Shown here one piece after another: positions 45,911 through 54,006 of a stretch of DNA of 64,000 nucleotides. A model generated the notes under the pieces. That model saw only the letters and a program-made list of their open reading frames with translations. It was not told where the DNA came from and did no database searches. This DNA is from Desulfobacterales bacterium (GTDB lineage: Bacteria > Desulfobacterota > Desulfobacteria > Desulfobacterales > JAIPEE01), in NCBI GenBank assembly GCA_021737275.1, contig JAIPEE010000001.1, positions 179,686-243,685 of the forward strand, given 5' to 3'. The position numbers and the translations under genes were made by a program. Each line of letters begins with the position of its first letter. The stretch's first letter is position 1.

Positions 45911-46789
45911 ATGAAGATAATCGACGCCCATATGCACTTTTCCAATCTTGAATCATTTAAGTATACCGCAGATAATATTTCCAAACTGGATTATTCTGCC
46001 AGAGGTTTAAAAAAAGAGTTCCGGGATTCAAATGTTATTCTCGGGGTCGGCATGGGGGTAACTGAAGCTGAAAGGGGATCCTTCCCCTGCGCAAAAGCAG
46101 AGAACCCCATGGGTCTTGACCTGGGAACGCGCACACCGGCCAACGTGGCCTGTTGTGTCGGCATAAACCCTGTCCAGCTTGAATATGGTAACCGGGATAA
46201 AATTCTTTCCGTAATTGAAAAGACACTTAAAAGAAAAAATATTGTCGGTATAAAAATCTATGCAGGTTATTACCATTTTTATGTTTATGACAATATCTAT
46301 GAGCCGGTTTATGAACTGGCTGCACAGTATAAACTGCCGGTGGTCTTCCATGGCGGAGATCCATATTCCGAAAAAGCGCTTCTGAAATATTCACATCCGC
46401 TGGCCGTGGATGAACTGGCCATGATGCACCGGGATGTTAACTTTGTCATTGCCCATATGGGTAACCCATGGGTAATGGATACAGCCAATGTCGTTTTAAA
46501 AAATGAAAATGTCTTTACCGATATGTCCGGCCTGTTTGTTGGGGACAAGATCCAGATCCAAAGCATTCTTCAGGAGCCGCTTCAGTATCAATATCTGAAG
46601 ACGGCCATGCTGTTCACTTCCAATTTTGACAAATATCTGTTTGGAACAGACTGGCCCCTTGCTCCGATAAAGCCATATGCAAACCTGATCAAACAGATTG
46701 TACCTGAAAAACACTATGAAAAAGTATTTTATAATAATGCATTGAATGTTTTTCCAAAGATAAAGGCGCTTCTTGGAGACATCCGCTAA
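45911..46789 (+). CDS. Amidohydrolase family (TIM-barrel) protein
   Basis: A 292-residue metal-dependent hydrolase. It starts with 'IIDAHMHF' (metal-binding HxH), has 'PVVFHGGDPYSE' near residue 145, 'FVIAHMGNPWVMD' near residue 180 and 'FGTDWPLAPI' with the catalytic Asp near residue 245, which places it in the Amidohydro_2 group (COG2159-like). Members catalyse hydrolysis or decarboxylation of small ring or acyl compounds; the substrate is unknown. It precedes a purine permease and hpt but a 119-base gap with its own structured leader separates them. Confidence 0.85.
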   Translation: MKIIDAHMHFSNLESFKYTADNISKLDYSARGLKKEFRDSNVILGVGMGVTEAERGSFPCAKAENPMGLDLGTRTPANVACCVGINPVQLEYGNRDKILSVIEKTLKRKNIVGIKIYAGYYHFYVYDNIYEPVYELAAQYKLPVVFHGGDPYSEKALLKYSHPLAVDELAMMHRDVNFVIAHMGNPWVMDTANVVLKNENVFTDMSGLFVGDKIQIQSILQEPLQYQYLKTAMLFTSNFDKYLFGTDWPLAPIKPYANLIKQIVPEKHYEKVFYNNALNVFPKIKALLGDIR

Positions 46790-46809
46790 ACCGGTTTCAT
46801 CATCGGACA

Positions 46810-46885
46810 AACAGACTAAAACCGTCCGCATTTTCAATCTGTCTGTTGGGCTGGTATCCTTAATACCTGCATGGTAGTCGGGCTC
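46810..46885 (+). promoter_or_regulatory. Candidate structured leader of the purine permease gene
   Basis: Two consecutive stems occupy the gap before the permease: AACAGAC (46810-46816) with GTCTGTT (46841-46847), and GGTAT (46853-46857) with ATACC (46863-46867) around a 5-base loop. A further GGTA and TACC pair follows before the ribosome binding site at about 46895. Purine permease genes are often under riboswitch control. I cannot match the sequence to a known purine, xanthine or guanine class. Confidence 0.35.
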
Positions 46886-46908
46886 ATACCCCTAAAAGGA
46901 GAGCTTAA

Positions 46909-48201
46909 ATGGGTGACTTTTTTAACCTGAAGAAAAAAAATATTACCATAAGAGGAGAATTTGTCGGCGGACTCACTACCTTTCTCACTATGGCCTACAT
47001 TATATTTGTAAACCCTTCAATTCTCAGCGTAACAGGTATGGACAAATCCGCGCTGATATCCGTAACCTGCATTGCCGCTTTTACAGGCACCATGCTGGTC
47101 GGGCTATGGGCACGGGTACCTTTCGCGATGGCTCCGGGTATGGGGCTCAACGCATTTTTCACCTATACACTCGTTATTGGTCAGGGACTTGACTGGCAGA
47201 CTGCGCTTGGGGTTGTTTTTATTTCAGGCATCGCCTTTTTCATCTTAACCATTGCAGGAATACGTGAAAAGATTATCAATGCCATTCCGTTATCCCTCCG
47301 ACTTGCTGTTGCAGCCGGTATTGGCCTTTTTATAACTTTTATCGGAATGAAAAATCTTGGTTTAATAGTGGATAACCCTGCCACGCTTGTCTCTCTCGGA
47401 AAATTCAACACCCGGGTCCTGCTGGGCCTGATAGGACTCATCATTATTGCCGTACTGGAAGTAAAAAAAATCCGTGGCTCCATATTGATCGGCATACTGG
47501 TAACATTTGTACTGGGCATTCTTTTCAAACAGGTTGCAATACCGGACGCAATTGTTTCCGCGCCACCGTCAATTGCTCCGGTTGCCTTTAAACTTGATAT
47601 TCTTGGTGCCTTGAGATGGGGGCTTATCGGAGCAATCTTTTCCTTTATGTTTGTGGATCTTTTTGACTCCATCGGAACCATTGTCGCCTGTTCATATGAA
47701 GCCGGTCACGTTGAGGAAGACGGCACCATAAAGAAAATCGACAAGATGCTGGAAGCCGATGCCGTCGCAACGATTGCCGGTTCTCTTCTTGGTACCAGCA
47801 CAACAACAACCTATATAGAATCTGCTTCCGGAATTGCCGATGGTGCGAGAACAGGGCTGGCATCTGTTTTTACAGCCTGTTTCTTTCTGCTCGCACTTTT
47901 TTTTGCACCCGTCATTGGGGCAGTACCGGCATTTGCAACATCACCGGCTTTGATTATTGTCGGTGTGTTTATGTTTAATAATATCAAAAATATTGATTTC
48001 AGTGATTTTGCACTGGCCATTCCTGCTTTTCTGACCATCATACTCATGCCGCTGACGTACAGCATCAGCACAGGACTCACTTTTGGATTCCTGTCATATG
48101 TTCTGATTGCGGGGTTTAGCGGCAATGCAAAAAACATTTCACCTGTCATGTGGATTATCAGTGTTTTATCGGCACTGAATCTTATTATTTCAGCCGTGTA
48201 A
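46909..48201 (+). CDS. NCS2-family (AzgA-like) purine permease
   Basis: A 430-residue membrane protein of the hypoxanthine/adenine/guanine permease type. Signature segments are 'EFVGGLTTFLTMAYIIFVNP' near residue 15, 'APGMGLNAFFTYTLV' near residue 68, and 'LLGTSTTTTYIESASGIADG' near residue 290, the NCS2 substrate and proton region. It imports purine bases with protons. The next gene, hpt, begins 18 bases later, so the pair forms a salvage unit. Confidence 0.92.
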   Translation: MGDFFNLKKKNITIRGEFVGGLTTFLTMAYIIFVNPSILSVTGMDKSALISVTCIAAFTGTMLVGLWARVPFAMAPGMGLNAFFTYTLVIGQGLDWQTALGVVFISGIAFFILTIAGIREKIINAIPLSLRLAVAAGIGLFITFIGMKNLGLIVDNPATLVSLGKFNTRVLLGLIGLIIIAVLEVKKIRGSILIGILVTFVLGILFKQVAIPDAIVSAPPSIAPVAFKLDILGALRWGLIGAIFSFMFVDLFDSIGTIVACSYEAGHVEEDGTIKKIDKMLEADAVATIAGSLLGTSTTTTYIESASGIADGARTGLASVFTACFFLLALFFAPVIGAVPAFATSPALIIVGVFMFNNIKNIDFSDFALAIPAFLTIILMPLTYSISTGLTFGFLSYVLIAGFSGNAKNISPVMWIISVLSALNLIISAV

Positions 48202-48219
48202 TAAAAATAAGGAGATCTA

Positions 48220-48762
48220 ATGTTCAAAGAGAAATTAAAGCGGGTTCTCATAACAGAAACGGAAATCAAACAGATAGTAAAAAAACTCGGCAAACAGATT
48301 ACGCAAGACTACAATGATATTGAAGATGATCTTATTGTCATAGGCCTTTTAAAGGGTTCGTTTATATTTATGGCTGATCTTGTCAGGGAGATCCGCATTA
48401 ATTTGGTGACAGACTTCATGACCGTTTCAAGCTATAGAAATAAGACAGAAAGTACCGGTGATGTAAAAATCATTATGGACCTTGATGAATCTGTTAATGG
48501 CAAACATATCCTGATGGTTGAAGATATAATCGATACCGGTAATACCTTTTCAAAAGTTTTAAATCTTCTCCACACCAGAAATCCAAAATCACTTAAAATT
48601 TGTTCCCTGCTGAGCAAGCCGTCACGGAGAGTCAGGGAGGTAAAGATTGACTACTGCGGCAAAGAGATCCCGGATGAATTCGTCTGTGGATACGGCCTTG
48701 ACTATGCCCAGAAATACAGAAACCTTCCCTATATCGGAATACTGGATCCGAAGTACAGGTAA
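48220..48762 (+). CDS. hpt: Hypoxanthine phosphoribosyltransferase
   Basis: A 180-residue type I phosphoribosyltransferase of the usual bacterial HPRT length. The PRPP-binding loop is 'ILMVEDIIDTGNTFSK' near residue 92, 'GLLKGSFIFMADLVREI' near residue 44 holds the PPi-loop, and 'DEFVCGYGLDYAQKYRNLPY' is the purine-contacting C-terminal region. It converts hypoxanthine or guanine with PRPP to IMP or GMP. It directly follows the purine permease and precedes a GNAT gene by 6 bases. Confidence 0.95.
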   Translation: MFKEKLKRVLITETEIKQIVKKLGKQITQDYNDIEDDLIVIGLLKGSFIFMADLVREIRINLVTDFMTVSSYRNKTESTGDVKIIMDLDESVNGKHILMVEDIIDTGNTFSKVLNLLHTRNPKSLKICSLLSKPSRRVREVKIDYCGKEIPDEFVCGYGLDYAQKYRNLPYIGILDPKYR

Positions 48763-48768
48763 TTTGAT

Positions 48769-49290
48769 ATGATAAGTAAAACTATCTCTTTTTGTAAAGC
48801 GTCACAATCTTGTAAAGAACTTGTCCATCAGTGGTGGCATTCGCCGCATGTGGTTGAATTTTGGGATAACAGTGAAAAGATGTGGAATAACTTTTCCGAT
48901 TACATCTCCGGCAAAAAAGATCTTTATGACTACTGGATAGGTGCTTGCGATGAAGACCCCTTTTCGCTGATAATAACTTCTGATGTGTCAGAAGATTCAC
49001 CTAAATATCTAAAACCATGGATTGCAACTGAAGGCAAGACACTTACAATTGACTTCATGATCGGTGAACTGCCCTATCTTGGCAAAGGTTTAGCCGCCAA
49101 TACACTCATTTCGTTTGCTGACTTTCTTTCTGAGAATATAAGTACTCTGCTTATTGACCCTGAATCAGCAAATATAAAAGCAATTCATGTTTATGAAAAG
49201 GCCGGCTTTAAAAAAGTAGATAGGTTTACACCAGAGGATGGCTATTTTGCAGGCAAGGAACATATCCTGATGATGCTTTCATTAAATTAA
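48769..49290 (+). CDS. GNAT-family N-acetyltransferase, AAC(6')-like
   Basis: A 173-residue GNAT protein. The acetyl-CoA site reads 'MIGELPYLGKGLAANTLISF', a close variant of Q/RxxGxG/A, and 'IDPESANIKAIHVYEKAGF' is motif B. The layout resembles AAC(6')/siderophore-type acetyltransferases of the Acetyltransf_8 group. Aminoglycoside resistance should not be concluded, because many relatives act on other amines. It lies 6 bases after hpt, probably on the same transcript. Confidence 0.82.
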   Translation: MISKTISFCKASQSCKELVHQWWHSPHVVEFWDNSEKMWNNFSDYISGKKDLYDYWIGACDEDPFSLIITSDVSEDSPKYLKPWIATEGKTLTIDFMIGELPYLGKGLAANTLISFADFLSENISTLLIDPESANIKAIHVYEKAGFKKVDRFTPEDGYFAGKEHILMMLSLN

Positions 49291-49341
49291 GCTTTTCTTA
49301 ATAAAAAAGCCTGCCCGATTCTATCTAATGCCTGTCTTTTA

Positions 49342-49653
49342 TTACTCCCGCTCAACAACTTTGGGGCTCCCAATGACATCATACTCTGCTTTTTTCAGCA
49401 TCTTGACCATCTCTTCAGGTGAAATTTTAGTATCATCATAGAAAACTTTCACCTTGTGCGTATAAATGTTGGTATAGGCTTTGTACACACCTTCATGTTT
49501 AAGGGCAAAACTTACCCTTGTGGCTGTGTCGTGTCAAGCGCAGGACGGGACATAAAGTTCCACCAGCTTTGCTTCTTTAGGGACAAAAAGACTTGCACAG
49601 GCTGAAAGTAAACACACCGTTAATAATATCGGGATATAATATCTTTTTTTCAT
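49342..49653 (-). CDS. Probable selenoprotein: HMA/MerP-like lipoprotein with in-frame TGA (Sec40)
   Basis: The frame from ATG 49653 to TAA 49342 gives 103 residues if TGA at 49534-49536 is read as selenocysteine. The N-terminus is a lipoprotein signal (lipobox 'LLSACA'). The rest is a heavy-metal-associated fold: 'ELYVPSCA-Sec-HDTATRVS', then 'VKVFYDDTKISPEEMVKML', which parallels MerP-like GMTCxxC and VxFDDTKTS regions. The TGA thus falls at a metal-binding cysteine position, giving Cys-Ala-Sec. Sequence beyond the TGA stays homologous and open for 63 codons. A hairpin resembling a SECIS lies 14 bases downstream, and GGGAGGTG is a strong ribosome binding site. It follows the rhodanese-cytochrome gene by 60 bases. 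Confidence 0.78.
49501..49519 (-). promoter_or_regulatory. SECIS-like hairpin for the HMA lipoprotein
   Basis: Read on the minus strand, AAGGGTAA pairs with TTGCCCTT (eight pairs, one of them G-U) around the 3-base loop GTT. It begins 14 bases after the TGA, so the loop lies about 22 bases downstream, inside the 16-37 base window known for bacterial SECIS elements, with the characteristic G-U at the loop start. Confidence 0.65.
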
Positions 49654-49713
49654 TTCCGGTCACCTCCCTGGTACGCTTTCTATTATCAATTTATGTTAAG
49701 AAACAAAGTACAC

Positions 49714-51294
49714 TTATTGCTGTAATTCTGCAGCCATTTTTAAAATGGCATCAAGGTCCTGCTTAAGTGTTACCAATCTTTGCTGAGCTGCTTTTTCCGG
49801 GTTGTTGTGGAACGCCTCTCTTATGGCAGTCATTCTGCTTTCAAAAAACATCACATTCAACCGATTTTCAATGGCGGTCGGCTTTCCGGATGATCCGGAA
49901 ATATCCGGAAAAAGCAGACAGCCCGCGTCGGGTTTTTCAAGAATGCCATTATCATATAGTTTAAAAATAGTGCGAACTGCTTCTGCCGTCAAGATATCGG
50001 CCGCTTTGATAACATTATCGGCCGCTTTAAAAAATCTTTTTGTCTCTCTGCCCGAGTGGCACTCTTTGCACGTTTTGATCATTTTACCGCGCTCCTCTTT
50101 CCACTCATCCGGATTCAACCGCATTAAAGAAATTTTTTTCACTGTTTCATTTTGAAATCCCGGCATGCCATCGGCATTTTCAATCCCCATTGCCTGGAAA
50201 ATAAGCCGTCTGCTCTTTAACCATTCATCATCTTTGGGTGGCTCCATCTGCAATCCATAAAACCCCCATGCGGTTATCATATGGTGCTGTCCATCTCTCA
50301 TATGACAGGTTGCACAGGTTGGCACTTTAGTTTTTGAAGAGAGTTCACCTTTTTGCTTAAGTTTATACAACTCACCATGTTTTGAAGAAGCGTAAACTTC
50401 TCCCTGAAGTTGATTCAACCCTTCATGGCACGGCATACAGTTGCTTGTTTTTCCAGCTTCCTCTAGAGAAAAGGAATGTGTCTTGTGACATGTTGTACAG
50501 GTGTCGGAGGCAATATCCATAATTGCTTCAGATTCAACCTGAGCGGCCGTAAACACATGGCAGGTATCGCATTTCCGATCTGATCCGATTTTCCCGTGTG
50601 CTCCCGGCAGTGCATTCACGGCTTCAAGAGAATAGCCATGTTTTCCGGCAGAAATCTGATCATACTGCATCTGGTGACAACCAATACACTTATCGGAGGT
50701 GGCCTTCTCTGCCTTATCAATATTTTCTTCAGAATTATGCCCTGAGCCATGACAAACTGCACACGAAACCATATTCATGCTGTGCTTACTATCTATCCAC
50801 CCATCTACAATTTCTATGGTTTTGCCGGTATGACAGACAGCACACGTCTGTTTGACAGCTTCCTTTTTATCAACAGGATAACCGTGATCCATCCATACCT
50901 TGAGGCCGCCCTTCAAACTATAAACAGACGTAAAACCCTTTTTAATCAGTTTTAGCGCCACCCGGGCACTTGTGGACTCAGCCGGTCAGGCTCAATAGGT
51001 AACAATCAATGAGTCTTTGGAATATTTATCTGCCCACTTTATATCAGCCGGATTTTCATGAACAGCGCCTGAAATCTTAACATCGCTGGACTGCCATTGG
51101 GATTCCACACGAACATCAACAATAATCAGTTTTGAATCATTCAATTTTTTTTTAAGATCACCGGTTGATATTCTAGGGCAGTCAGGATAGGGAATACTTT
51201 CTGCAAAAGCCGGTAAAATTAATAAAAAGGATAACACCAGAACAGTGGCAGAAAGACAGATAACGTCTGTCAAATTTTTAAAATGAGCCGGCAT
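49714..51294 (-). CDS. Probable selenoprotein: periplasmic rhodanese domain (Sec-Ala-Sec) fused to octahaem cytochrome c
   Basis: The frame from ATG 51294 to 49714 encodes 526 residues if TGA at 50992-50994 (codon 101) and 50986-50988 (codon 103) are read as Sec. Signal peptide: 1-31. A rhodanese domain spans about 38-140 ('LIIVDVRVESQW', 'GFTSVYSLKGGLKVW'). Its active-site segment reads 'LIVTY-Sec-Ala-Sec-PAESTSARVA', against Cys-Ala-Cys in familiar relatives (VLYCAC-type). Eight CxxCH sites follow between about residues 151 and 413: CAVCH twice, CIGCH, CDTCH, CTTCH, CMPCH, CATCH, CKECH, with 'CATCHMRDGQHHM' as in hydroxylamine oxidoreductase-like octahaem proteins. A GGAG site precedes the ATG. 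Without readthrough the N-terminal piece is a truncated rhodanese and the cytochrome loses its signal peptide, so readthrough is the simplest explanation. Confidence 0.82.
50958..50975 (-). promoter_or_regulatory. Weak SECIS-like hairpin in the rhodanese-cytochrome gene
   Basis: On the minus strand CCAC (50975-50972) pairs with GTGG (50961-50958) around a 10-base loop containing GU, starting 10 bases after the second TGA. The 4-bp stem is short, so support is modest. Confidence 0.35.
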
Positions 51295-51425
51295 GTCTAA
51301 TTTCTCCAGATTGTTTCAGGTTAAAAACGGATTGCTGATATTGAATTATAAAATTTATTTTTAGAAACAACATGGTTAATATATCATGCCGCATAAAATA
51401 AATGCAATTGAATATACTTGTATAG

Positions 51426-52223
51426 CTACTTGATGGTGATCATCTTACCGCTTCTGTCCTGAGTGGCAACCGACAGTTTGATTTTTCGATCCTTGATCGC
51501 CTCTGCAACAACATTTCGAGCTTTTCGGGGAGAATTATTTGTTTCACTCAGATGAGCAAGAATAACCTGCTGCAGATTGTCATGGATCAGTTCACCCAGC
51601 AGATCCCGGGATTCTCCATTGGAAAGATGACCGCTTCGGCTTCGGATACGCTGTTTAACCGGCCAGGGATAGGGTCCAAATTCCAGCATATCCGGGTCAT
51701 GGTTGGATTCAAGAACAAGAAGGTCACAGTCAGTTAAATGGTGTTTGACCATCCGGGTGGCGATACCCAGATCAGTAGCAATTCCAATTTTTGAATGATT
51801 GTGTTTTATCATAAAACCGGCCGGGTCCTCCGCATCGTGTGAAATACAAAAAGGATGAATTTTAAATGCATTGATTGAAAAATCTTTGCCGCATTTAAAG
51901 TTAATTGTATCATGCAGCTTCCCGACCTGTGAAGCATCGAGCGTATCTTTATTGATATATACCGGTAAGCTAAAGCGGCGGGATAAGACACCAACGCCCC
52001 TTACATGATCGGAATGTTCATGCGAAACCACAATGGCATTAATCTTTTCCGGATTAATATTCTGTGATTTCATACGCCTTTCAAGCTCAATACCTGAAAG
52101 GCCGGCATCAATCAGAATGGATGTCTCTCCATCCGAAATATAAATTGCATTACCCTTGCTGCCACTGGCCAGCATACATATTTTTAATGAATTGTTCGAT
52201 TCCGTTTTAATACTTTTCCCCAT
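51426..52223 (-). CDS. Metallo-beta-lactamase-fold hydrolase (YycJ/WalJ-like)
   Basis: A 265-residue MBL-fold protein. It starts 'ICMLASGSKGNAIYIS', typical of the YycJ/WalJ group, and has the metal motif 'SHEHSDHVRG' (HxHxDH) near residue 71, 'FCISHDAEDPAGF' and 'VILAHLSETNNSP' near residue 223. The family members are putative exonucleases/phosphoesterases linked to DNA repair. The Sec rhodanese gene follows 131 bases downstream on the same strand; dut lies 9 bases upstream, so this gene belongs to the end of the pnp-dut run. Confidence 0.85.
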   Translation of the reverse strand: MGKSIKTESNNSLKICMLASGSKGNAIYISDGETSILIDAGLSGIELERRMKSQNINPEKINAIVVSHEHSDHVRGVGVLSRRFSLPVYINKDTLDASQVGKLHDTINFKCGKDFSINAFKIHPFCISHDAEDPAGFMIKHNHSKIGIATDLGIATRMVKHHLTDCDLLVLESNHDPDMLEFGPYPWPVKQRIRSRSGHLSNGESRDLLGELIHDNLQQVILAHLSETNNSPRKARNVVAEAIKDRKIKLSVATQDRSGKMITIK

Positions 52224-52232
52224 TAAAATATT

Positions 52233-52691
52233 TCATTTTCCCGTATGCCCAAACCCGCCTGAGCTGCGTTCAGTTTCATCAAGCGTTTCAACCACTTCAA
52301 GCCTTGCCTGATAAACCCGTTTGGTAATCATCTGTGCAACCCGATCACCACGCTTAATCGTATAGGCGCTATCTCCGAGATTGATCAGACCGATTTTAAC
52401 CTCACCCCTGTAATCTGCATCAATCGTCCCCGGTGCATTTATAATGCTGATGCCGTGCTTGATGGCCAAACCGCTCCTGGGACGAATCTGAACTTCAAAC
52501 CCTTCAGGGATCGCCATGGCAAAACCGGTTGGAACAAGAACTATATCCCGTTTTTCCAGTACAATATCAACGTCTACAGCAGCACAGACATCCATTCCGG
52601 CAGACTGGGGTGTCATGTATTGGGGAAGTGGTATATCGGTATCTTTTTCCGGATTGAGTCTTAAAAACCTGATGGTAGGATTTGGGTTCAT
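52233..52691 (-). CDS. dut: Deoxyuridine 5'-triphosphate nucleotidohydrolase (dUTPase)
   Basis: A 152-residue trimeric-type dUTPase of normal length. The motifs are in order: 'SAGMDVCAAVDVD' (I), 'PRSGLAIKHGISI' (II), 'GTIDADYRGEVKIGLIN' (III), 'GDRVAQMI' (IV) and the C-terminal 'RSSGGFGHTGK' (V, the glycine-rich lid). It hydrolyses dUTP to dUMP and pyrophosphate, keeping uracil out of DNA. It follows the M16 peptidase gene by 55 bases. Confidence 0.97.
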   Translation of the reverse strand: MNPNPTIRFLRLNPEKDTDIPLPQYMTPQSAGMDVCAAVDVDIVLEKRDIVLVPTGFAMAIPEGFEVQIRPRSGLAIKHGISIINAPGTIDADYRGEVKIGLINLGDSAYTIKRGDRVAQMITKRVYQARLEVVETLDETERSSGGFGHTGK

Positions 52692-52746
52692 ATACTAAAC
52701 CTTAAAAATTGAGATTATTCTTCTTAATCGTAATCTTACGCTTAAA

Positions 52747-54006
52747 CTAAATCAAACGATTAATCATCTCTTCATAAACCATATCATGATCATTGGGGCC
52801 TAATGCGGTCAATGAAACCTGGCCACAGCAGAAAAGCTTCTCAGCCAGGGACCGAATCTCATCGGTAGTAACCGCTTCAATACTGTCCACAATCTTCTCT
52901 ATGGGAATATGCCTTTCAAAGTGAATTTCATTCTGGGCCAGCCGAACCATCTGGTCGTCAATGCTTTCAGATGCCAGCATAAGGTTGCCCTTTGTATACT
53001 CTTTGGCATTATGAAGCAAGGTATCACCAACCTTTTCATCCTTAAGGCGGCGCATACTTTTTAAAATAATATCTACCGTTTCTGTTGTATTATCCGGATC
53101 AACACCGGTATAGACACCAAACATGCCCGTATCAGAATATGAAGATATATAAGAATAAATTGAGTAAGCAAGGCCGCGCTCTTCACGAATTTCCTGAAAC
53201 AATCTGGAACTCATGTTGCCGCCCAGAATTGTATTCATAAGAGAACAGGCATAACGTTCCTTTGCTGCAACAGCAATTCCCTTTGTACCGATACAAATAT
53301 GTGTCTGCTCCTGCTCACGCCTGGTAATATTTACAAGGGACCGGTTTTCAGGAATGGTTCGTTCCGGGAAATTCGTCCCGGCAGGAATAGAAGTAAAAAG
53401 ATCTTCAATGAGTTTAACAAAATAATCATGATCGATATTTCCGGCAACGGAAATGATGATTCTTTCAGGCTGGTATAATCGGCTGAAAAAGTTTTTGATG
53501 GCATCGCTGTCAAAATGCACTACGTTTTCCCGAGATCCGAGAATCGGGCGGCCCAGGGGATGCTCCCCCCAGAATGTCTGATCGGAAAGCTGATGAATAT
53601 AATCTTCAGGGTTATCTTCCACCATACCGATTTCCTGGAGGATAACCGGTCGTTCCCGCTCAAGTTCCTGATTATCAAATGTGGAATTTAAAAAAATATC
53701 AGAAAGGATTTCCACCATGGTTTCAAGGTGTGTGTCCATCACCTTGGCGTGGTAGCACGTATTTTCCATGGTAGTAAATGCATTGGTGTGACCGCCGATT
53801 GCATCAAACTCTTTGGCAATCTGAAAAGCGGTCCGTTTACCGGTGCCCTTGAAAATCATGTGCTCAATCAAATGGGAAAGCCCATTCTCTTTCACAGATT
53901 CATCACGGGCACCGACATTTACCCAGACCCCCATGGAAACAGAGTGTACATGGGGCATTCTTCGGGACAGAATTCTGACCCCGTTTTTTAATACCGTTTT
54001 ATTCAC
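52747..54006 (-). CDS. M16-family zinc peptidase (processing peptidase-like)
   Basis: A 419-residue M16 peptidase with the inverted zinc motif '[12 protein letters not shown]' (HxxEH) near residue 45 and a downstream conserved '[19 protein letters not shown]' supplying the third zinc ligand. The length and layout match the single-domain bacterial beta-type subunits related to mitochondrial processing peptidase, commonly encoded next to pnp. Its start overlaps the pnp stop by 8 bases. Confidence 0.92.
   Translation of the reverse strand: MNKTVLKNGVRILSRRMPHVHSVSMGVWVNVGARDESVKENGLSHLIEHMIFKGTGKRTAFQIAKEFDAIGGHTNAFTTMENTCYHAKVMDTHLETMVEILSDIFLNSTFDNQELERERPVILQEIGMVEDNPEDYIHQLSDQTFWGEHPLGRPILGSRENVVHFDSDAIKNFFSRLYQPERIIISVAGNIDHDYFVKLIEDLFTSIPAGTNFPERTIPENRSLVNITRREQEQTHICIGTKGIAVAAKERYACSLMNTILGGNMSSRLFQEIREERGLAYSIYSYISSYSDTGMFGVYTGVDPDNTTETVDIILKSMRRLKDEKVGDTLLHNAKEYTKGNLMLASESIDDQMVRLAQNEIHFERHIPIEKIVDSIEAVTTDEIRSLAEKLFCCGQVSLTALGPNDHDMVYEEMINRLI

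Noticed and set aside
47181..47681. A 166-codon frame antisense to the purine permease
   Set aside because: The permease on the sense strand has diagnostic NCS2 motifs; the antisense frame does not resemble a protein family.
48769..49290. GNAT gene as an aminoglycoside resistance gene
   Set aside because: The resemblance to AAC(6') is at family level only, and many relatives acetylate other substrates.
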